From NCBI RefSeq assembly GCF_003207895.1, contig NZ_NKUB01000009.1:62001-126000 (forward strand): DNA of 64,000 bases, in the 5' to 3' direction. Positions 1 through 8,404 of this stretch are shown here, piece by piece. The position numbers and the translations under genes were made by a program. The notes beneath the pieces were generated by a model. It was not told the origin of the DNA. It worked only from the letters and a program-made list of their open reading frames with translations, and did no database searches. Numbering within the stretch: the stretch's first letter is position 1; every line of letters begins with the position of its first letter. This DNA comes from Komagataeibacter swingsii. GTDB taxonomy: Bacteria; Pseudomonadota; Alphaproteobacteria; Acetobacterales; Acetobacteraceae.

Positions 1-271
1 TGACCAGCCGCATGACCCGGCTCGATCCCTTTGCCGCTGTCTCCCATCTTTCAGTCGCCTGGCGGGTCATATGATCCGCGACAGGATGGCGGGCCTCAGC
101 ATCGGCCTGACGACGCCTGTGGCAGATACAACCCGGCCGGCGGGATTGGCCGGGCAGGGACCAGCCATGTCAGGGATATGGGGGATAAGGCACCCGATTG
201 GAACCATGGACCACAGGCTTATGCGGGGTAGTACTAACCTGCGGGGTTCATTATATTTTCTGGGAGATAAA
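1..271. other. Left edge, no gene recognised
   Basis: This stretch lies beyond the 3' end of the tRNA-Phe gene. Short open frames exist on the plus strand (for example from 31 and 71), but they lack convincing ribosome binding sites and their products have no recognisable features. I see no hairpin terminator, no tRNA-end duplication and no mobile-element gene. It may be plain intergenic DNA or the start of a region that continues outside the window. Confidence 0.4.
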
Positions 272-347
272 TGGTGCCCAAGGGCGGGATCGAACCACCG
301 ACACTGCGATTTTCAGTCGCATGCTCTACCAACTGAGCTACTTGGGC
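272..347 (-). tRNA. tRNA-Phe (anticodon GAA)
   Basis: On the minus strand a complete 76-base cloverleaf can be drawn. The acceptor stem is GCCCAAG paired with CTTGGGC, followed by discriminator A and an encoded CCA tail. The D arm is GCTC/GAGC. The anticodon stem TGCGA/TCGCA holds the loop CTGAAAA, which gives anticodon GAA for phenylalanine. The T arm is GGTGG/CCGCC with loop TTCGATC. It stands alone, upstream of no other RNA gene. No protein gene overlaps it. Confidence 0.97.
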
Positions 348-408
348 ACCGGGCCGTCTGTCCGGCTATGTCAGGGCAGTCGGGACCGCCGTGACGTTGG
401 ACAAGCGT

Positions 409-615
409 TTAACCTACCTCATCATCGGGATCAACCCGTCTTGTGTATTTTTCATCCGCCCCGGAGGGAATCTCCGTCGAGGGCACGCGGTACTGGCCCG
501 AAAACCAGCGTCCCAGGTCAACATCGGCGCAGCGGCGCGAACAGAACGGCCGGTATTGCGGCTGCGCGGGCTGGCCGCAGACGGGGCAGGGGGGAAGGGT
601 GGACGGTTCAGCCAT
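409..615 (-). CDS. yacG: YacG-family zinc protein, DNA gyrase inhibitor type
   Basis: Small zinc protein of 68 residues. It carries the family pattern CPVCG followed by CSRRCADVDLGRW: four cysteines in a CxxC...CxxxC arrangement and the DLGRW core. In E. coli, YacG binds GyrB and blocks DNA binding by gyrase; that role is family knowledge. I chose the ATG at 615 because GGAG lies about 8 bases before it; an ATG at 633 would add six residues. The start overlaps the end of the RNase E/G-like gene by 8 bases, so it is probably translated from the same mRNA as maf and infA. Confidence 0.9.
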   Translation of the reverse strand: MAEPSTLPPCPVCGQPAQPQYRPFCSRRCADVDLGRWFSGQYRVPSTEIPSGADEKYTRRVDPDDEVG

Positions 616-1720
616 GATCGAATCTCCAGCCATTGGCGGGCAGGCCCTGATCCATGACAGGCTGGAGCACGCGGCCCGTCAGGCGCGTGAAATCCTCCAT
701 CCAGCCCGGATGGTCCCGCAGTAGCGCCATGATGCCATAACCACACCCCAGCATGACAGGCCGGCCATCGGGCGGCATGCCACGATAGGCCTGCATCTGC
801 CCACGCAGGGCATGCAGGAACTGGCCTTCGCGCGACCGGAACAGTTCATGCAATGGCGGATGGATGCGCGGACGGACGATTTCCGCCAGCCCAAGCGCCG
901 TAAAGCCCAGGAAGCGCGGACGCAGCGGGTCGTTCTTCAGTAACGCCTCAAGCGTTTCCGACAGCGCCCGGCGCTTGCGTACGGCAAGCCCCGCGACATC
1001 GACAATGATCGCGCCCGACAGGTTGCGCAGCCGCAACTGGCGCAACAGGTCAGGCAGCGCATCCCGGTTGGCGGCGAACTGCGCCGTCTGCTTGGGGCGG
1101 CGGTCCATGCTGGTGGCCCCGCCATCCATGTCGATCGCCACCAGCGCGGGGGTAGGCGTAATGCTGGCCGACATGCCGCCGGGCAGGGAGACAACGGGGT
1201 CTTCCAGCGCATCGGCCTGCGCGCGCAGGTCGCTGTCGAACGCGCAGTTGACGCGGGTCAGGCGGGGGTGGAAGGCGGCGGGCAGCAGGGTGGCGATGGC
1301 GGCGTCATCAATGACGATGGGCGCAAGCGGGTAATACCGCGCCAGCCGCTCCAGCGGGGTGGGGCCACGACGCAGCAGCTTTGGGTCCGCCCCGCCGGGC
1401 AGGTCGGATGGCAGGTTACGCGCACCCAGCCGCACGCCCTTGCCCCCCTGCGCGCTACGGGTGATGGTCACAAGGACGGTCTGCCCCTGCGTCAGGGGAC
1501 CCAGCCCTTCCGAATCCGGCAGGAAGCCTGCCTGTTCCAGGCCCGGCAGGGTGATGAAGGTACCGCCAAGTGCCGGGACATGGGCGCTGGCACGGGCGCG
1601 ATAGATATCGCCCACGCCATCGGCCATGTCAGGCCGCCACAGGGCGAAATCCTGCATGACGCCATTGTCCATGACGGCGATGCGGACCTCTCCGGGGCTG
1701 CTGCTGGCGCAGATGCGCAT
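608..1720 (-). CDS. Compact ribonuclease E/G-like protein
   Basis: A 370-residue homologue of the catalytic half of RNase E/G, which cuts single-stranded, 5'-monophosphate RNA in mRNA decay and rRNA processing. The N-terminal ~100 residues resemble a shortened S1-type RNA-binding segment (EVRIAVMDNG ... GDIYRARASA). The nuclease core keeps both predicted metal-binding aspartates, in ALVAIDMDGG and AIIVDVAGLAVRKRR, and the following FTALGLAEIVRPR stretch. There is no CPxC zinc link and no degradosome scaffold tail, so it is far shorter than E. coli RNase E (about 1060) and shorter than RNase G (about 490). Start at 1720 follows GGTGAG and lies 2 bases after the maf stop; 1738 is an in-frame alternative. 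Confidence 0.8.
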   Translation of the reverse strand: MRICASSSPGEVRIAVMDNGVMQDFALWRPDMADGVGDIYRARASAHVPALGGTFITLPGLEQAGFLPDSEGLGPLTQGQTVLVTITRSAQGGKGVRLGARNLPSDLPGGADPKLLRRGPTPLERLARYYPLAPIVIDDAAIATLLPAAFHPRLTRVNCAFDSDLRAQADALEDPVVSLPGGMSASITPTPALVAIDMDGGATSMDRRPKQTAQFAANRDALPDLLRQLRLRNLSGAIIVDVAGLAVRKRRALSETLEALLKNDPLRPRFLGFTALGLAEIVRPRIHPPLHELFRSREGQFLHALRGQMQAYRGMPPDGRPVMLGCGYGIMALLRDHPGWMEDFTRLTGRVLQPVMDQGLPANGWRFDHG

Positions 1721-1722
1721 GC

Positions 1723-2361
1723 TCACCGGAGCCAGCATCCTTTCTGCCCACGCAGCATCTGCGCGGTTTCAAACAGCGGCAGGCCGACAATGCCGGTATA
1801 GCTGCCCGACAGGAAGCGCACGAACGCCGCCGCATGGCCCTGTATGGCATAGCCCCCGGCCTTGCCGTTCCAGTCGCCCGCTTCAATCAGCGCATCGATC
1901 TGCAGGGGCGTCAGGCGGGAGAACGTGACCGTGCTGGCCACCAGCCGGTTTCCCGCGCGACCGTCCCGCCATGCGGCCGTGGGGCGCAGGGCCACGGCGG
2001 TAAAGACGGTATGGCGCCGCCCGGACAGCAGGTTCAGGCATCTGCGCGCCGTATCCGCATCCTCCGCCTTGGGCAGGATGCGCCGGCCAAGGGCCACGAC
2101 CGTATCGGCCGCGATGACCAGTGCCGGGATATCCAGCGCGCCCGCCACGTAATCGGCCTTTTCCGCCGCCAGGCGCTGGGCATGGGGGCGCGGCAGTTCG
2201 TCACGCCGGGGCGTTTCATCGATATCGGCTGGATGCACCTGATCGGGAACCAGCCCGATCTGGCGCAGGAGCGCGAGCCTGCGGGGGGAAGCCGAGGCAA
2301 GGACAAGCTGCGCACCCGTATCCGCCCCGGATGGAGCGGTGTCTGCGGTCATGACCGACAA
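1723..2361 (-). CDS. maf: Maf-family nucleotide pyrophosphatase
   Basis: A 212-residue Maf/YhdE-type protein, a house-cleaning enzyme that hydrolyses dTTP/UTP or modified nucleotides to monophosphates. The N-terminal signature LVLASASPRRLALL, the middle ADTVVALGRRILPKA and the later GDWNGKAGGYAIQGHAA motif are all present. These hold the substrate-binding SxSPRR and the catalytic-site ADT aspartate. It sits 8 bases after infA and 2 bases before the RNase E/G-like gene, a conserved alphaproteobacterial arrangement. An ATG three codons further in (2352) is also possible. The exact substrate cannot be told from the sequence. Confidence 0.92.
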   Translation of the reverse strand: MSVMTADTAPSGADTGAQLVLASASPRRLALLRQIGLVPDQVHPADIDETPRRDELPRPHAQRLAAEKADYVAGALDIPALVIAADTVVALGRRILPKAEDADTARRCLNLLSGRRHTVFTAVALRPTAAWRDGRAGNRLVASTVTFSRLTPLQIDALIEAGDWNGKAGGYAIQGHAAAFVRFLSGSYTGIVGLPLFETAQMLRGQKGCWLR

Positions 2362-2369
2362 AGGGCGGC

Positions 2370-2588
2370 TTACTTGAAGCGGAACGTGATGCGACCTTTT
2401 GTCAGGTCATAGGGCGTCATTTCCACATTCACGCGGTCGCCCGCCAGCACGCGGATACGGTTCTTGCGCATCTTGCCGCTGGTATGGGCCAGGATGGTAT
2501 GCTCATTGTCCAGTGTCACGCGGAACATGGCATTGGGCAGCAGTTCGGTTACTGTGCCACTGAATTCGATCATGTCTTCTTTAGACAT
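2370..2588 (-). CDS. infA: Translation initiation factor IF-1
   Basis: A 72-residue OB-fold protein that binds the ribosomal A site on the 30S subunit during initiation. The sequence begins [20 protein letters not shown] and ends KGRITFRFK, matching alphaproteobacterial IF-1 over its full length. I chose the ATG at 2588; the ATG at 2600 would add MKDT, which homologues lack. It is the first gene of the infA-maf-RNase-yacG run. The ~95 bases between it and hisD should hold its promoter, although no clear box stands out. Confidence 0.97.
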   Translation of the reverse strand: MSKEDMIEFSGTVTELLPNAMFRVTLDNEHTILAHTSGKMRKNRIRVLAGDRVNVEMTPYDLTKGRITFRFK

Positions 2589-2685
2589 CGTGTCCTTCAA
2601 TCATCAAAATTGCCGTCATGCTGCAGGCCCGCAGCGCAATACGGTTGGTTTATGTGGGGATACTCACCGCCGGGGTCAAGTTTCC

Positions 2686-3990
2686 TTATGCGCGGCGGTC
2701 AAGATCAGCCAGCCGGACCGACACGCTCAATGCATGTGCATCAAGCCCTTCGGCCCGCGCCAGGCTGACGGCGGCGGGACCGATCCTGCGCAGCGACTCG
2801 GGCTGGGCCTCGATGAACGTGGTGCGCTTGATGAAGTCGAACACCGACAGCCCGGAGGAGAAACGCGCCGTGCGGCTGGTGGGCAGCACATGGTTGGGAC
2901 CACCGACATAATCGCCAATGGCCTCGGGGCAGTACCGCCCGACAAAGATGGCGCCCGCATGCCGCACGCGGCCAAAGACCGGGGCCGGATCATCGATCAT
3001 GAGTTCCAGGTGTTCAGGCGCTATGGTGTTTACAAGGTCGGCGGCCTCATTCAGGTCACGGACCGTGATGATCGCGCCATGGGCATCCCAGCTGGCGCGG
3101 GCGATTTCGGCGCGCGGCAGGGTTTCCAGTTCGGTTGCGACCGCCTGTTCCACCTTCGCCGCCATGCCTGCATCCGGCGTGATCAGGATGGACTGGGCCA
3201 TGGGGTCGTGTTCCGCCTGCGCCAGCAGGTCGAGTGCGATGGCGCGGGGGTCGTTGTTGCCATCGGCGATCACCACCACTTCGGACGGACCGGCGATGCT
3301 GTCGATTCCCACCGTGCCGAAGACCTGCCGCTTCGCCTCGGCCACATAGGCGTTGCCCGGCCCCACCACGCGGTCCACCGGGGCGATGGTGGCGGTGCCA
3401 TAGGCCATGGCGCCCACGGCCTGCGCGCCGCCCACGCGGTAGATTTCGGTCACCCCCGCGCGCCGCGCCGCCGCCAGCACCAGCGGGTTGAGTACGCCAT
3501 CGGGCGTGGGCACGCACATGGCGATCCGCCCGACGCCGGCCACATGGGCGGGAATGGCGTTCATCAGCACCGACGACGGATACGCCGCCTTGCCGCCCGG
3601 CACATATAGCCCCACCGAGTCCAGCGCCGTCCAGCGCATACCCAACGTCACGCCCGCATCATCGACGTAACGCAGGCCAGACGGCATCTGCGCCCTGTGG
3701 AACGACTCGATCCGCGTGGCCGCGACTTCAAGGGATGCCAGCAGGTCGGCCGGAACCTGTCCGCAGGCGGCCTCGACCTCGTCGGGCGTGATGCGCAGGG
3801 TGGCGGGGGTGACATTGGCCCGGTCGAAGCGGTTGGTGAATTCGCACAGCGCATCATCACCACGCGCCCGCACGGCGGCCAGGATCTCGGTTACGGGGCC
3901 GTCCACGCGGGCGGTGTCGCTGTCGCGCTCGGCCAGCAGCCCGGCGAATCCGGCCCTGAAATCAGGCTGGGTGGTATCGAGGCGCTTCAT
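2686..3990 (-). CDS. hisD: Histidinol dehydrogenase
   Basis: A 434-residue enzyme that makes the last two oxidations of histidine synthesis, histidinol to histidinal to histidine, using NAD+ and zinc. Visible landmarks are the AGPSEVVVIADG nucleotide region, the zinc ligands in LLAQAEHDPMAQS, the catalytic pair in APEHLELM, and GGPNHVLPTSRTARFSSGLS near the C terminus. Length is normal. Its ATG overlaps the hisG stop by 4 bases (ATGA), so hisG and hisD are translationally coupled. The rest of the his pathway is not in this window. Confidence 0.97.
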   Translation of the reverse strand: MKRLDTTQPDFRAGFAGLLAERDSDTARVDGPVTEILAAVRARGDDALCEFTNRFDRANVTPATLRITPDEVEAACGQVPADLLASLEVAATRIESFHRAQMPSGLRYVDDAGVTLGMRWTALDSVGLYVPGGKAAYPSSVLMNAIPAHVAGVGRIAMCVPTPDGVLNPLVLAAARRAGVTEIYRVGGAQAVGAMAYGTATIAPVDRVVGPGNAYVAEAKRQVFGTVGIDSIAGPSEVVVIADGNNDPRAIALDLLAQAEHDPMAQSILITPDAGMAAKVEQAVATELETLPRAEIARASWDAHGAIITVRDLNEAADLVNTIAPEHLELMIDDPAPVFGRVRHAGAIFVGRYCPEAIGDYVGGPNHVLPTSRTARFSSGLSVFDFIKRTTFIEAQPESLRRIGPAAVSLARAEGLDAHALSVSVRLADLDRRA

Positions 3991-4727
3991 GCCTGCTGGT
4001 CCCTGGCTTGTGCGGCACTGGACGCCAGTGCGGTCCGGAAACGGTTGATGATGGCGCTTATGCGCTCGGGCTGGGTTTTCAGCGCCGTGCGGTTCACGAT
4101 CAGGCGGCTGGTGACATGGGCGATGGTGTGGGTTTCCTCCAGCCCGTTGGCGCGCAGCGTGGACCCTGTATCCACCAGGTCCACGATCAGGTGCGACAGG
4201 TCCAGAACCGGGGCCAGTTCCATCGCGCCATGCAGGTGGACGATGCTGGCGTTGATGCCGCGCGCGGCGAAGTGACGGCGCGTGATGGAGGGATACTTGG
4301 TCGCGACCCGCACCTGGGACAGGCGGTTGGGATTGTCTTCAAGCCCGCTGCGATCCCTGGGCTGGGCGATGGAGATGCGGCAGCCCCCGATCCCCAGGTC
4401 AAGCGGGGCGTAGATTTCAGGGTAGTCGAATTCCATCAGCACGTCAGCGCCGCATATGCCGATCTGCGCGCCACCAAAGGCGACGAAGGTTGCGACATCG
4501 AACGAACGCACGCGCACCACGTCAATGTTGGGATCATTGGTTTCAAAGCGCAGCAGGCGGCTTTTCTCGTCATTGAAGTCCGGTCCGGGCACAATGCCCG
4601 CCCTATGCAGAAGCGGCGCCGCGGCCTTGAGGATACGGCCCTTGGGCAGGGCGAGTATCAGCGGGCTATCCGTTTCCGGAACGGCGGTCTGGGCCGGTGA
4701 CAGGACGGTCAATGCATTCTCCGACAT
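3987..4727 (-). CDS. hisG: ATP phosphoribosyltransferase, short form
   Basis: A 246-residue enzyme for the first step of histidine synthesis, ATP + PRPP to phosphoribosyl-ATP. It shows LILALPKGRILKAAAPLL at the start of the fold and DLVDTGSTLRANGLEE, which binds PRPP. It ends without the C-terminal ACT-like regulatory domain of the ~300-residue long form. By family knowledge, short HisG needs the HisZ partner for activity and histidine feedback; no hisZ is in the window. The ATG at 4727 was chosen because upstream codons encode unconserved sequence. An N-terminal extension of ~20 residues (MSENALTVLSPAQ...) precedes the fold. Confidence 0.95.
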   Translation of the reverse strand: MSENALTVLSPAQTAVPETDSPLILALPKGRILKAAAPLLHRAGIVPGPDFNDEKSRLLRFETNDPNIDVVRVRSFDVATFVAFGGAQIGICGADVLMEFDYPEIYAPLDLGIGGCRISIAQPRDRSGLEDNPNRLSQVRVATKYPSITRRHFAARGINASIVHLHGAMELAPVLDLSHLIVDLVDTGSTLRANGLEETHTIAHVTSRLIVNRTALKTQPERISAIINRFRTALASSAAQARDQQA

Positions 4728-4828
4728 TGCAGGCTGGGGTCGCCCCGCGTGGTGCGGGGCACCTGTGGTGACATGCGGCGCATACCACATCCAGCCCTCA
4801 TGCAGGAAGGGCGCTTTTCTGGCGGCTG

Positions 4829-6091
4829 CTAGTCGGAAACCCGTTCGATATGCGCGCCGCACTGCGCCAGCTTGCGCTCCACGGCCTCGTAACCCCGGTC
4901 AAGGTGATAGACGCGGCTCAGGATCGTCTCCCCATGCGCTGCCAGCCCCGCGATGATGAGCGAGAACGACGCCCGCAGGTCCGTCGCCATGACGGGCGCG
5001 CCGGACAGCGAATGCACGCCGCGGATGATGGCCGATGAGCCATGCACGTTGATGCGCGCGCCCATGCGGTTGAGTTCGGGCACGTGCATGAAGCGGTTTT
5101 CGAAAATGGTCTCCGTCACCATCGACGCCCCTTCGGCCACCGACAGCAGCGCCATGAACTGGGCCTGCATGTCGGTGGGGAAGCCGGGATAGGGTTCGGT
5201 CATGATGTCGACCCCGCGCAGCGCGCCGGTGCGCTGCACGCGCACGGCCCCGTCCTCCTGCACCATTTCCACGCCCGCTTCCTCCAGCGCGCGCACCACG
5301 GCGCCAAGATGCTCGACCTGGCCACCGACCAGCCGCAGCTCACCGCCGGTAATGGCGGCGGCGCAGGCATAGGTGCCGCATTCGATCCGGTCGGGCATGA
5401 CGCGGTAACGCGCGCCGTGCAGCCCGTCCACCCCGTCAATCACCAGCTTGCCGGTGCCAATGCCGGTAATGCGCGCGCCCATGGCGTTGAGGCAGCCGAC
5501 AAGATCCCCGATCTCGGGTTCGCGCGCGGCATTGATGATCTCGGTCCGCCCTTTGGCCAGGGTTGCCGCCATCAGCAGGTTTTCCGTCGCACCCACGGAT
5601 GCGAACGGCAGGATCACCCGTTCCCCCTTCAGGCCGTGGGGGGCTTCGGCATGGATGTAGCCGTTTTCCAGCGTGATCTTCGCCCCCAGCGTTTCCAGCG
5701 CCTTGAGGTGCAGGTCAACCGGGCGCGTGCCGATCGCGCAGCCGCCGGGCAGCGAGACGCGGGCTTCGCCACAGCGTGCCAGAAGCGGGCCGAGCACAAG
5801 GATCGAGGCCCGCATCTTCGAGACGATGTTGTAGGGGGCTTCGGTATTGGTGATTTCGCCGCCCACCGACAGCGTGCCGCCGTCGCCGCTGACATCTTCC
5901 ACCGTCAGGCCGTGCTGTTCGAGCAGCCTGCGCATGGTGCGGATGTCGGCAATGCGCGGGACATTGTCCAGCACCAGCCTTTCGGAGGTCAGCAGCCCCG
6001 CCACCAGCAGCTTGAGGGCGGAATTCTTCGCACCGCCAATGACGATGTCCCCACGCAGCGGGTGGCCGCCGTGGATGATGAAACGGTCCAT
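4829..6091 (-). CDS. murA: UDP-N-acetylglucosamine 1-carboxyvinyltransferase
   Basis: A 420-residue cytoplasmic enzyme for the first committed step of peptidoglycan synthesis: transfer of enolpyruvate from PEP to UDP-GlcNAc. The N terminus [20 protein letters not shown] and the KNSALKLL motif are typical. The fosfomycin-target cysteine is present in [14 protein letters not shown], so the enzyme should be of the fosfomycin-sensitive type. Full length for the family. It lies 18 bases downstream of dcd and about 100 bases upstream of hisG on the same strand, so these may share a transcript. Confidence 0.97.
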   Translation of the reverse strand: MDRFIIHGGHPLRGDIVIGGAKNSALKLLVAGLLTSERLVLDNVPRIADIRTMRRLLEQHGLTVEDVSGDGGTLSVGGEITNTEAPYNIVSKMRASILVLGPLLARCGEARVSLPGGCAIGTRPVDLHLKALETLGAKITLENGYIHAEAPHGLKGERVILPFASVGATENLLMAATLAKGRTEIINAAREPEIGDLVGCLNAMGARITGIGTGKLVIDGVDGLHGARYRVMPDRIECGTYACAAAITGGELRLVGGQVEHLGAVVRALEEAGVEMVQEDGAVRVQRTGALRGVDIMTEPYPGFPTDMQAQFMALLSVAEGASMVTETIFENRFMHVPELNRMGARINVHGSSAIIRGVHSLSGAPVMATDLRASFSLIIAGLAAHGETILSRVYHLDRGYEAVERKLAQCGAHIERVSD

Positions 6092-6109
6092 GACTTGCGC
6101 TTCCTGCCC

Positions 6110-6664
6110 TTACATACGTGGCGGGGCGACGCCGACCTGCCCCATGTACTTGCCCTTGCGGTCGGCGTAGCTGACTTCGCACGGCGATGCCCCCTGGAAG
6201 AACAGGAACTGGCAGATCCCCTCATTCGCGTAGATGCGCGCGGGAAGCGGGGTGGTGTTGCTGATCTCGATCGTGACCTGCCCTTCCCATTCCGGCTCCA
6301 GCGGGGTCACGTTCACGATGATGCCGCAGCGCGCGTAGGTGGACTTGCCCAGGCAGACCACCAGCGTGTCACGCGGTATGCGGAAATACTCGACCGTGTG
6401 CGCCAGCACGAAGCTGTGCGGGGGGATGGTGCAGCAGTCGCCGTGGCGGGTGACAAAGCTGTTTTCGGCAAAGTTCTTGGGATCGACCACCGCGTTGTCC
6501 ACGTCGGTGAAAATCTTGAATTCATTGGCGACGCGCGCATCATACCCGTACGACGACAGCCCGAAGGAGATCACGCCCTCGCGACTCTGCTTTTCCACGA
6601 AGGGTTCGATCATGCCATGGTCCGTGGCCATGCGGCGAATCCACGTATCGGGCATTATTGGCAT
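6110..6664 (-). CDS. dcd: dCTP deaminase
   Basis: A 184-residue trimeric deaminase that turns dCTP into dUTP, feeding thymidylate synthesis. Core motifs are [18 protein letters not shown], the [19 protein letters not shown] active-site segment and [11 protein letters not shown]. Length fits the monofunctional Dcd family and not the bifunctional deaminase/dUTPase. I chose the ATG at 6664 ([13 protein letters not shown]), since the 32 upstream residues are unlike the family. It precedes murA by 18 bases. Confidence 0.96.
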   Translation of the reverse strand: MPIMPDTWIRRMATDHGMIEPFVEKQSREGVISFGLSSYGYDARVANEFKIFTDVDNAVVDPKNFAENSFVTRHGDCCTIPPHSFVLAHTVEYFRIPRDTLVVCLGKSTYARCGIIVNVTPLEPEWEGQVTIEISNTTPLPARIYANEGICQFLFFQGASPCEVSYADRKGKYMGQVGVAPPRM

Positions 6665-6760
6665 GCTGTCCCTTCCTTCGGCATCGGTGACGCGGCGCGC
6701 GGGCAACCCGTCGGCCGTTGCGCGACCACTAACGAAGTGCCCGCCCGACCGCAACCGCAA

Positions 6761-6952
6761 TCACGCTTCGTTGCCGGATATGTCGCCGCTGTCAGGGGTG
6801 GGGGCATCAGGCGCGGGGGCCGTGCGGGCACGGCTCTGCTGCTTGCGCCGGCGCAGGTTGGCGCGCAGGGCCTCGGCCTCACGGGCAAGGCGCTGCTGGC
6901 GGGCGGCCTCGGCCCGGTCGGTCAGGCGGGGTGTGTCAGGCCGTTCGGTCAT
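6761..6952 (-). CDS. Small basic protein of unknown function
   Basis: A 63-residue hydrophilic protein. The centre is a predicted helix rich in Arg, Ala and Gln (RAEAARQQRLAREAEALR then ANLRRRKQQSRAR). The tail is acidic and Pro-rich. Small proteins with an ALRANLRRRK-type core occur in many alphaproteobacteria, usually annotated as hypothetical; no role is known to me. It lies ~95 bases upstream of dcd on the same strand. No clear ribosome binding site precedes the ATG, and a run of ten G:C pairs (6968-6977) lies in its 5' region. Called a gene mainly because of the conserved core. Confidence 0.6.
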   Translation of the reverse strand: MTERPDTPRLTDRAEAARQQRLAREAEALRANLRRRKQQSRARTAPAPDAPTPDSGDISGNEA

Positions 6953-6991
6953 GGGGTGGCTTCACGCGGGGGGGGGGCGGGGGAAGGGAAT

Positions 6992-7017
6992 GCCCGCCAC
7001 CCATGGGGATGGCGGGC
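6992..7017 (-). terminator. Hairpin after the Rieske oxygenase gene
   Basis: An 8-bp perfect stem GCCCGCCA/TGGCGGGC with a 10-base partly self-complementary loop sits just after the stop of the Rieske gene. No U-run follows on the minus strand, only a C/T-rich tract, so it is a weak candidate terminator or mRNA-end stabiliser. Confidence 0.4.
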
Positions 7018-7024
7018 GGGCGGC

Positions 7025-8170
7025 TCAGGCCGGGGTGGCGGGTGCGGCCGGGGCGGGGGACTGCTTTTCCGCGGTGGCGGGCGGCATGTCCTGGGGGATG
7101 CCGCAGCGGGTCAGCAGTTCACGCAGCGCCTTGACCACGGGGAAGATTTCCACGTTGCGGTCGTAGCCCGCCTCGTTCCATGCCGCCTGTTCCAGTTCCA
7201 CGATTTCCTTGTCCTCAAGGAAGATGCGGTTGGTGAACCAGCCCAGCGCGGGCCAGATCACGTCGATCAGGAACGGCGTCTGCGGGCGCAGGATGGACAG
7301 CAGGCCGAAGGACTGGGTTATGCGTTCGTCCTTGTCCACCGGCACGTAGGCGGTCCACAGGTCCATGATCAGGTCACCGTCCTTGTCGGTGATGCGCAGG
7401 GTCTGGTACGGATATTCCGTGCGGATCGTCACGACTTCCTCAACGGGCTGTTCGCGGCCCTGCAGGTCCTTGTGCTTGCCAAAGATCAGGCGTTCGGCCA
7501 GCGGCTGCTGCCCCGCGCAGCGCATGAAGCTGTAGCGCGCCTCGATAAAGTCCTCGCCCTGGTCCTGCCCCAGGAAGCGGGCCTTGATCTGGCCCATCTG
7601 GCGGCGGTGCAGGAACTGATGGTTCATGTCCATCAGGTTTTCATGCATGAAGGTGTAGTGGCAGTTCACCCGCGGGCTGAAATGCTTGGTCTTGTATTTG
7701 GGGTTGTCCGTCTGGGCCAGCTTGGGGAAGGGCGTGCTGTCGGCCTTTTCCGGGTCGCCGGGGAAGACGAAGATCAGCCCGCCCGCCTCACGCACGGGGA
7801 AGGTGCGCACGCCATTGGGCAGCTTGCCCTTGCCAAGGTAGGGCACGTCGATGCAGCGGCCCGAACGGCCAAAGGCCCAGCCATGGTAGCAGCAGCGCAC
7901 GGTCTGGCCGTTCACGGTGCCCTTGCTCAGCGGGACCTGCCGGTGGGGGCAGCGGTCATACAGCGCGAAGACGCTGCCTTCGTCGGGGCGGACCAGCACG
8001 ATGGGAATGCCGGCATAGCTGACCGCCAGCGTCTTGTCGCGCTTCAGGTCGGCCGACCACGCCACCGGATACCAGAAATCCGGGTTGGAATTCACCCGGC
8101 GCAGGTCGGGGTGGTGGGGGCCGGGTACGGGGGTGATGTCGTCGGTCTGGGCGGGGGAAATCTGGTTCAT
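7025..8170 (-). CDS. Rieske non-haem iron oxygenase, alpha-subunit type
   Basis: A 381-residue oxygenase. The N-terminal Rieske domain has the 2Fe-2S ligands CPH (residues ~73-75) and CCYHGW about 20 residues on. The catalytic domain has the mononuclear iron facial triad pattern ENLMDMNHQFLHRR (D-x2-H-x3-H). It lacks a CxxC C-terminal motif and a clear membrane segment, and ends in an Ala/Pro-rich tail. The family includes demethylases, ring hydroxylases and steroid-type oxygenases or desaturases; the substrate here cannot be read from sequence. No ferredoxin or reductase gene is adjacent, so electrons must come from elsewhere. The 234-base gap to the upstream glycosyltransferase suggests its own promoter. 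Confidence 0.88.
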   Translation of the reverse strand: MNQISPAQTDDITPVPGPHHPDLRRVNSNPDFWYPVAWSADLKRDKTLAVSYAGIPIVLVRPDEGSVFALYDRCPHRQVPLSKGTVNGQTVRCCYHGWAFGRSGRCIDVPYLGKGKLPNGVRTFPVREAGGLIFVFPGDPEKADSTPFPKLAQTDNPKYKTKHFSPRVNCHYTFMHENLMDMNHQFLHRRQMGQIKARFLGQDQGEDFIEARYSFMRCAGQQPLAERLIFGKHKDLQGREQPVEEVVTIRTEYPYQTLRITDKDGDLIMDLWTAYVPVDKDERITQSFGLLSILRPQTPFLIDVIWPALGWFTNRIFLEDKEIVELEQAAWNEAGYDRNVEIFPVVKALRELLTRCGIPQDMPPATAEKQSPAPAAPATPA

Positions 8171-8404
8171 GTGGTGCAGTCCCGAAGTGTTCGCGTTGAA
8201 ACGGCGGGCCGCGGGTCATCCCCGTCCGCCAGAAGAAAGAATGCGCAATGGGTGAAGAATTTCAGTCGTCTTGTCGACTGTAAAACCACCCGTTGCATAA
8301 GGCCCATGCTGAATACTGGATGCTCGGCCCGGCTTTTTGGGGCGCCATGAGGCAGATCAAGGTAATCCGGCGCCCGACATGGCACGATTACCGCATACGC
8401 GCTG

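Noticed and set aside
272-347. tRNA-Phe as an attachment site for an integrated element
   Set aside because: No integrase gene and no second copy of the tRNA 3' end were seen inside the window; the neighbouring DNA on one side is core genes and on the other is cut off.
71-394. Plus-strand frame across the tRNA-Phe gene
   Set aside because: It runs straight through a perfect tRNA on the other strand and has no coding features.
8262-8281. Short inverted repeat CAGTCG/CGACTG upstream of the Rieske gene
   Set aside because: Six-base arms with a small loop, no T-run and no second copy; too short to claim as an operator.
5042-8350. Very long plus-strand open frame (about 1100 codons)
   Set aside because: It runs antisense through murA, dcd and the Rieske gene, all of which have clear motifs. 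Long antisense frames are expected at this GC content. The product is His/Gly/Arg-rich with no domain.
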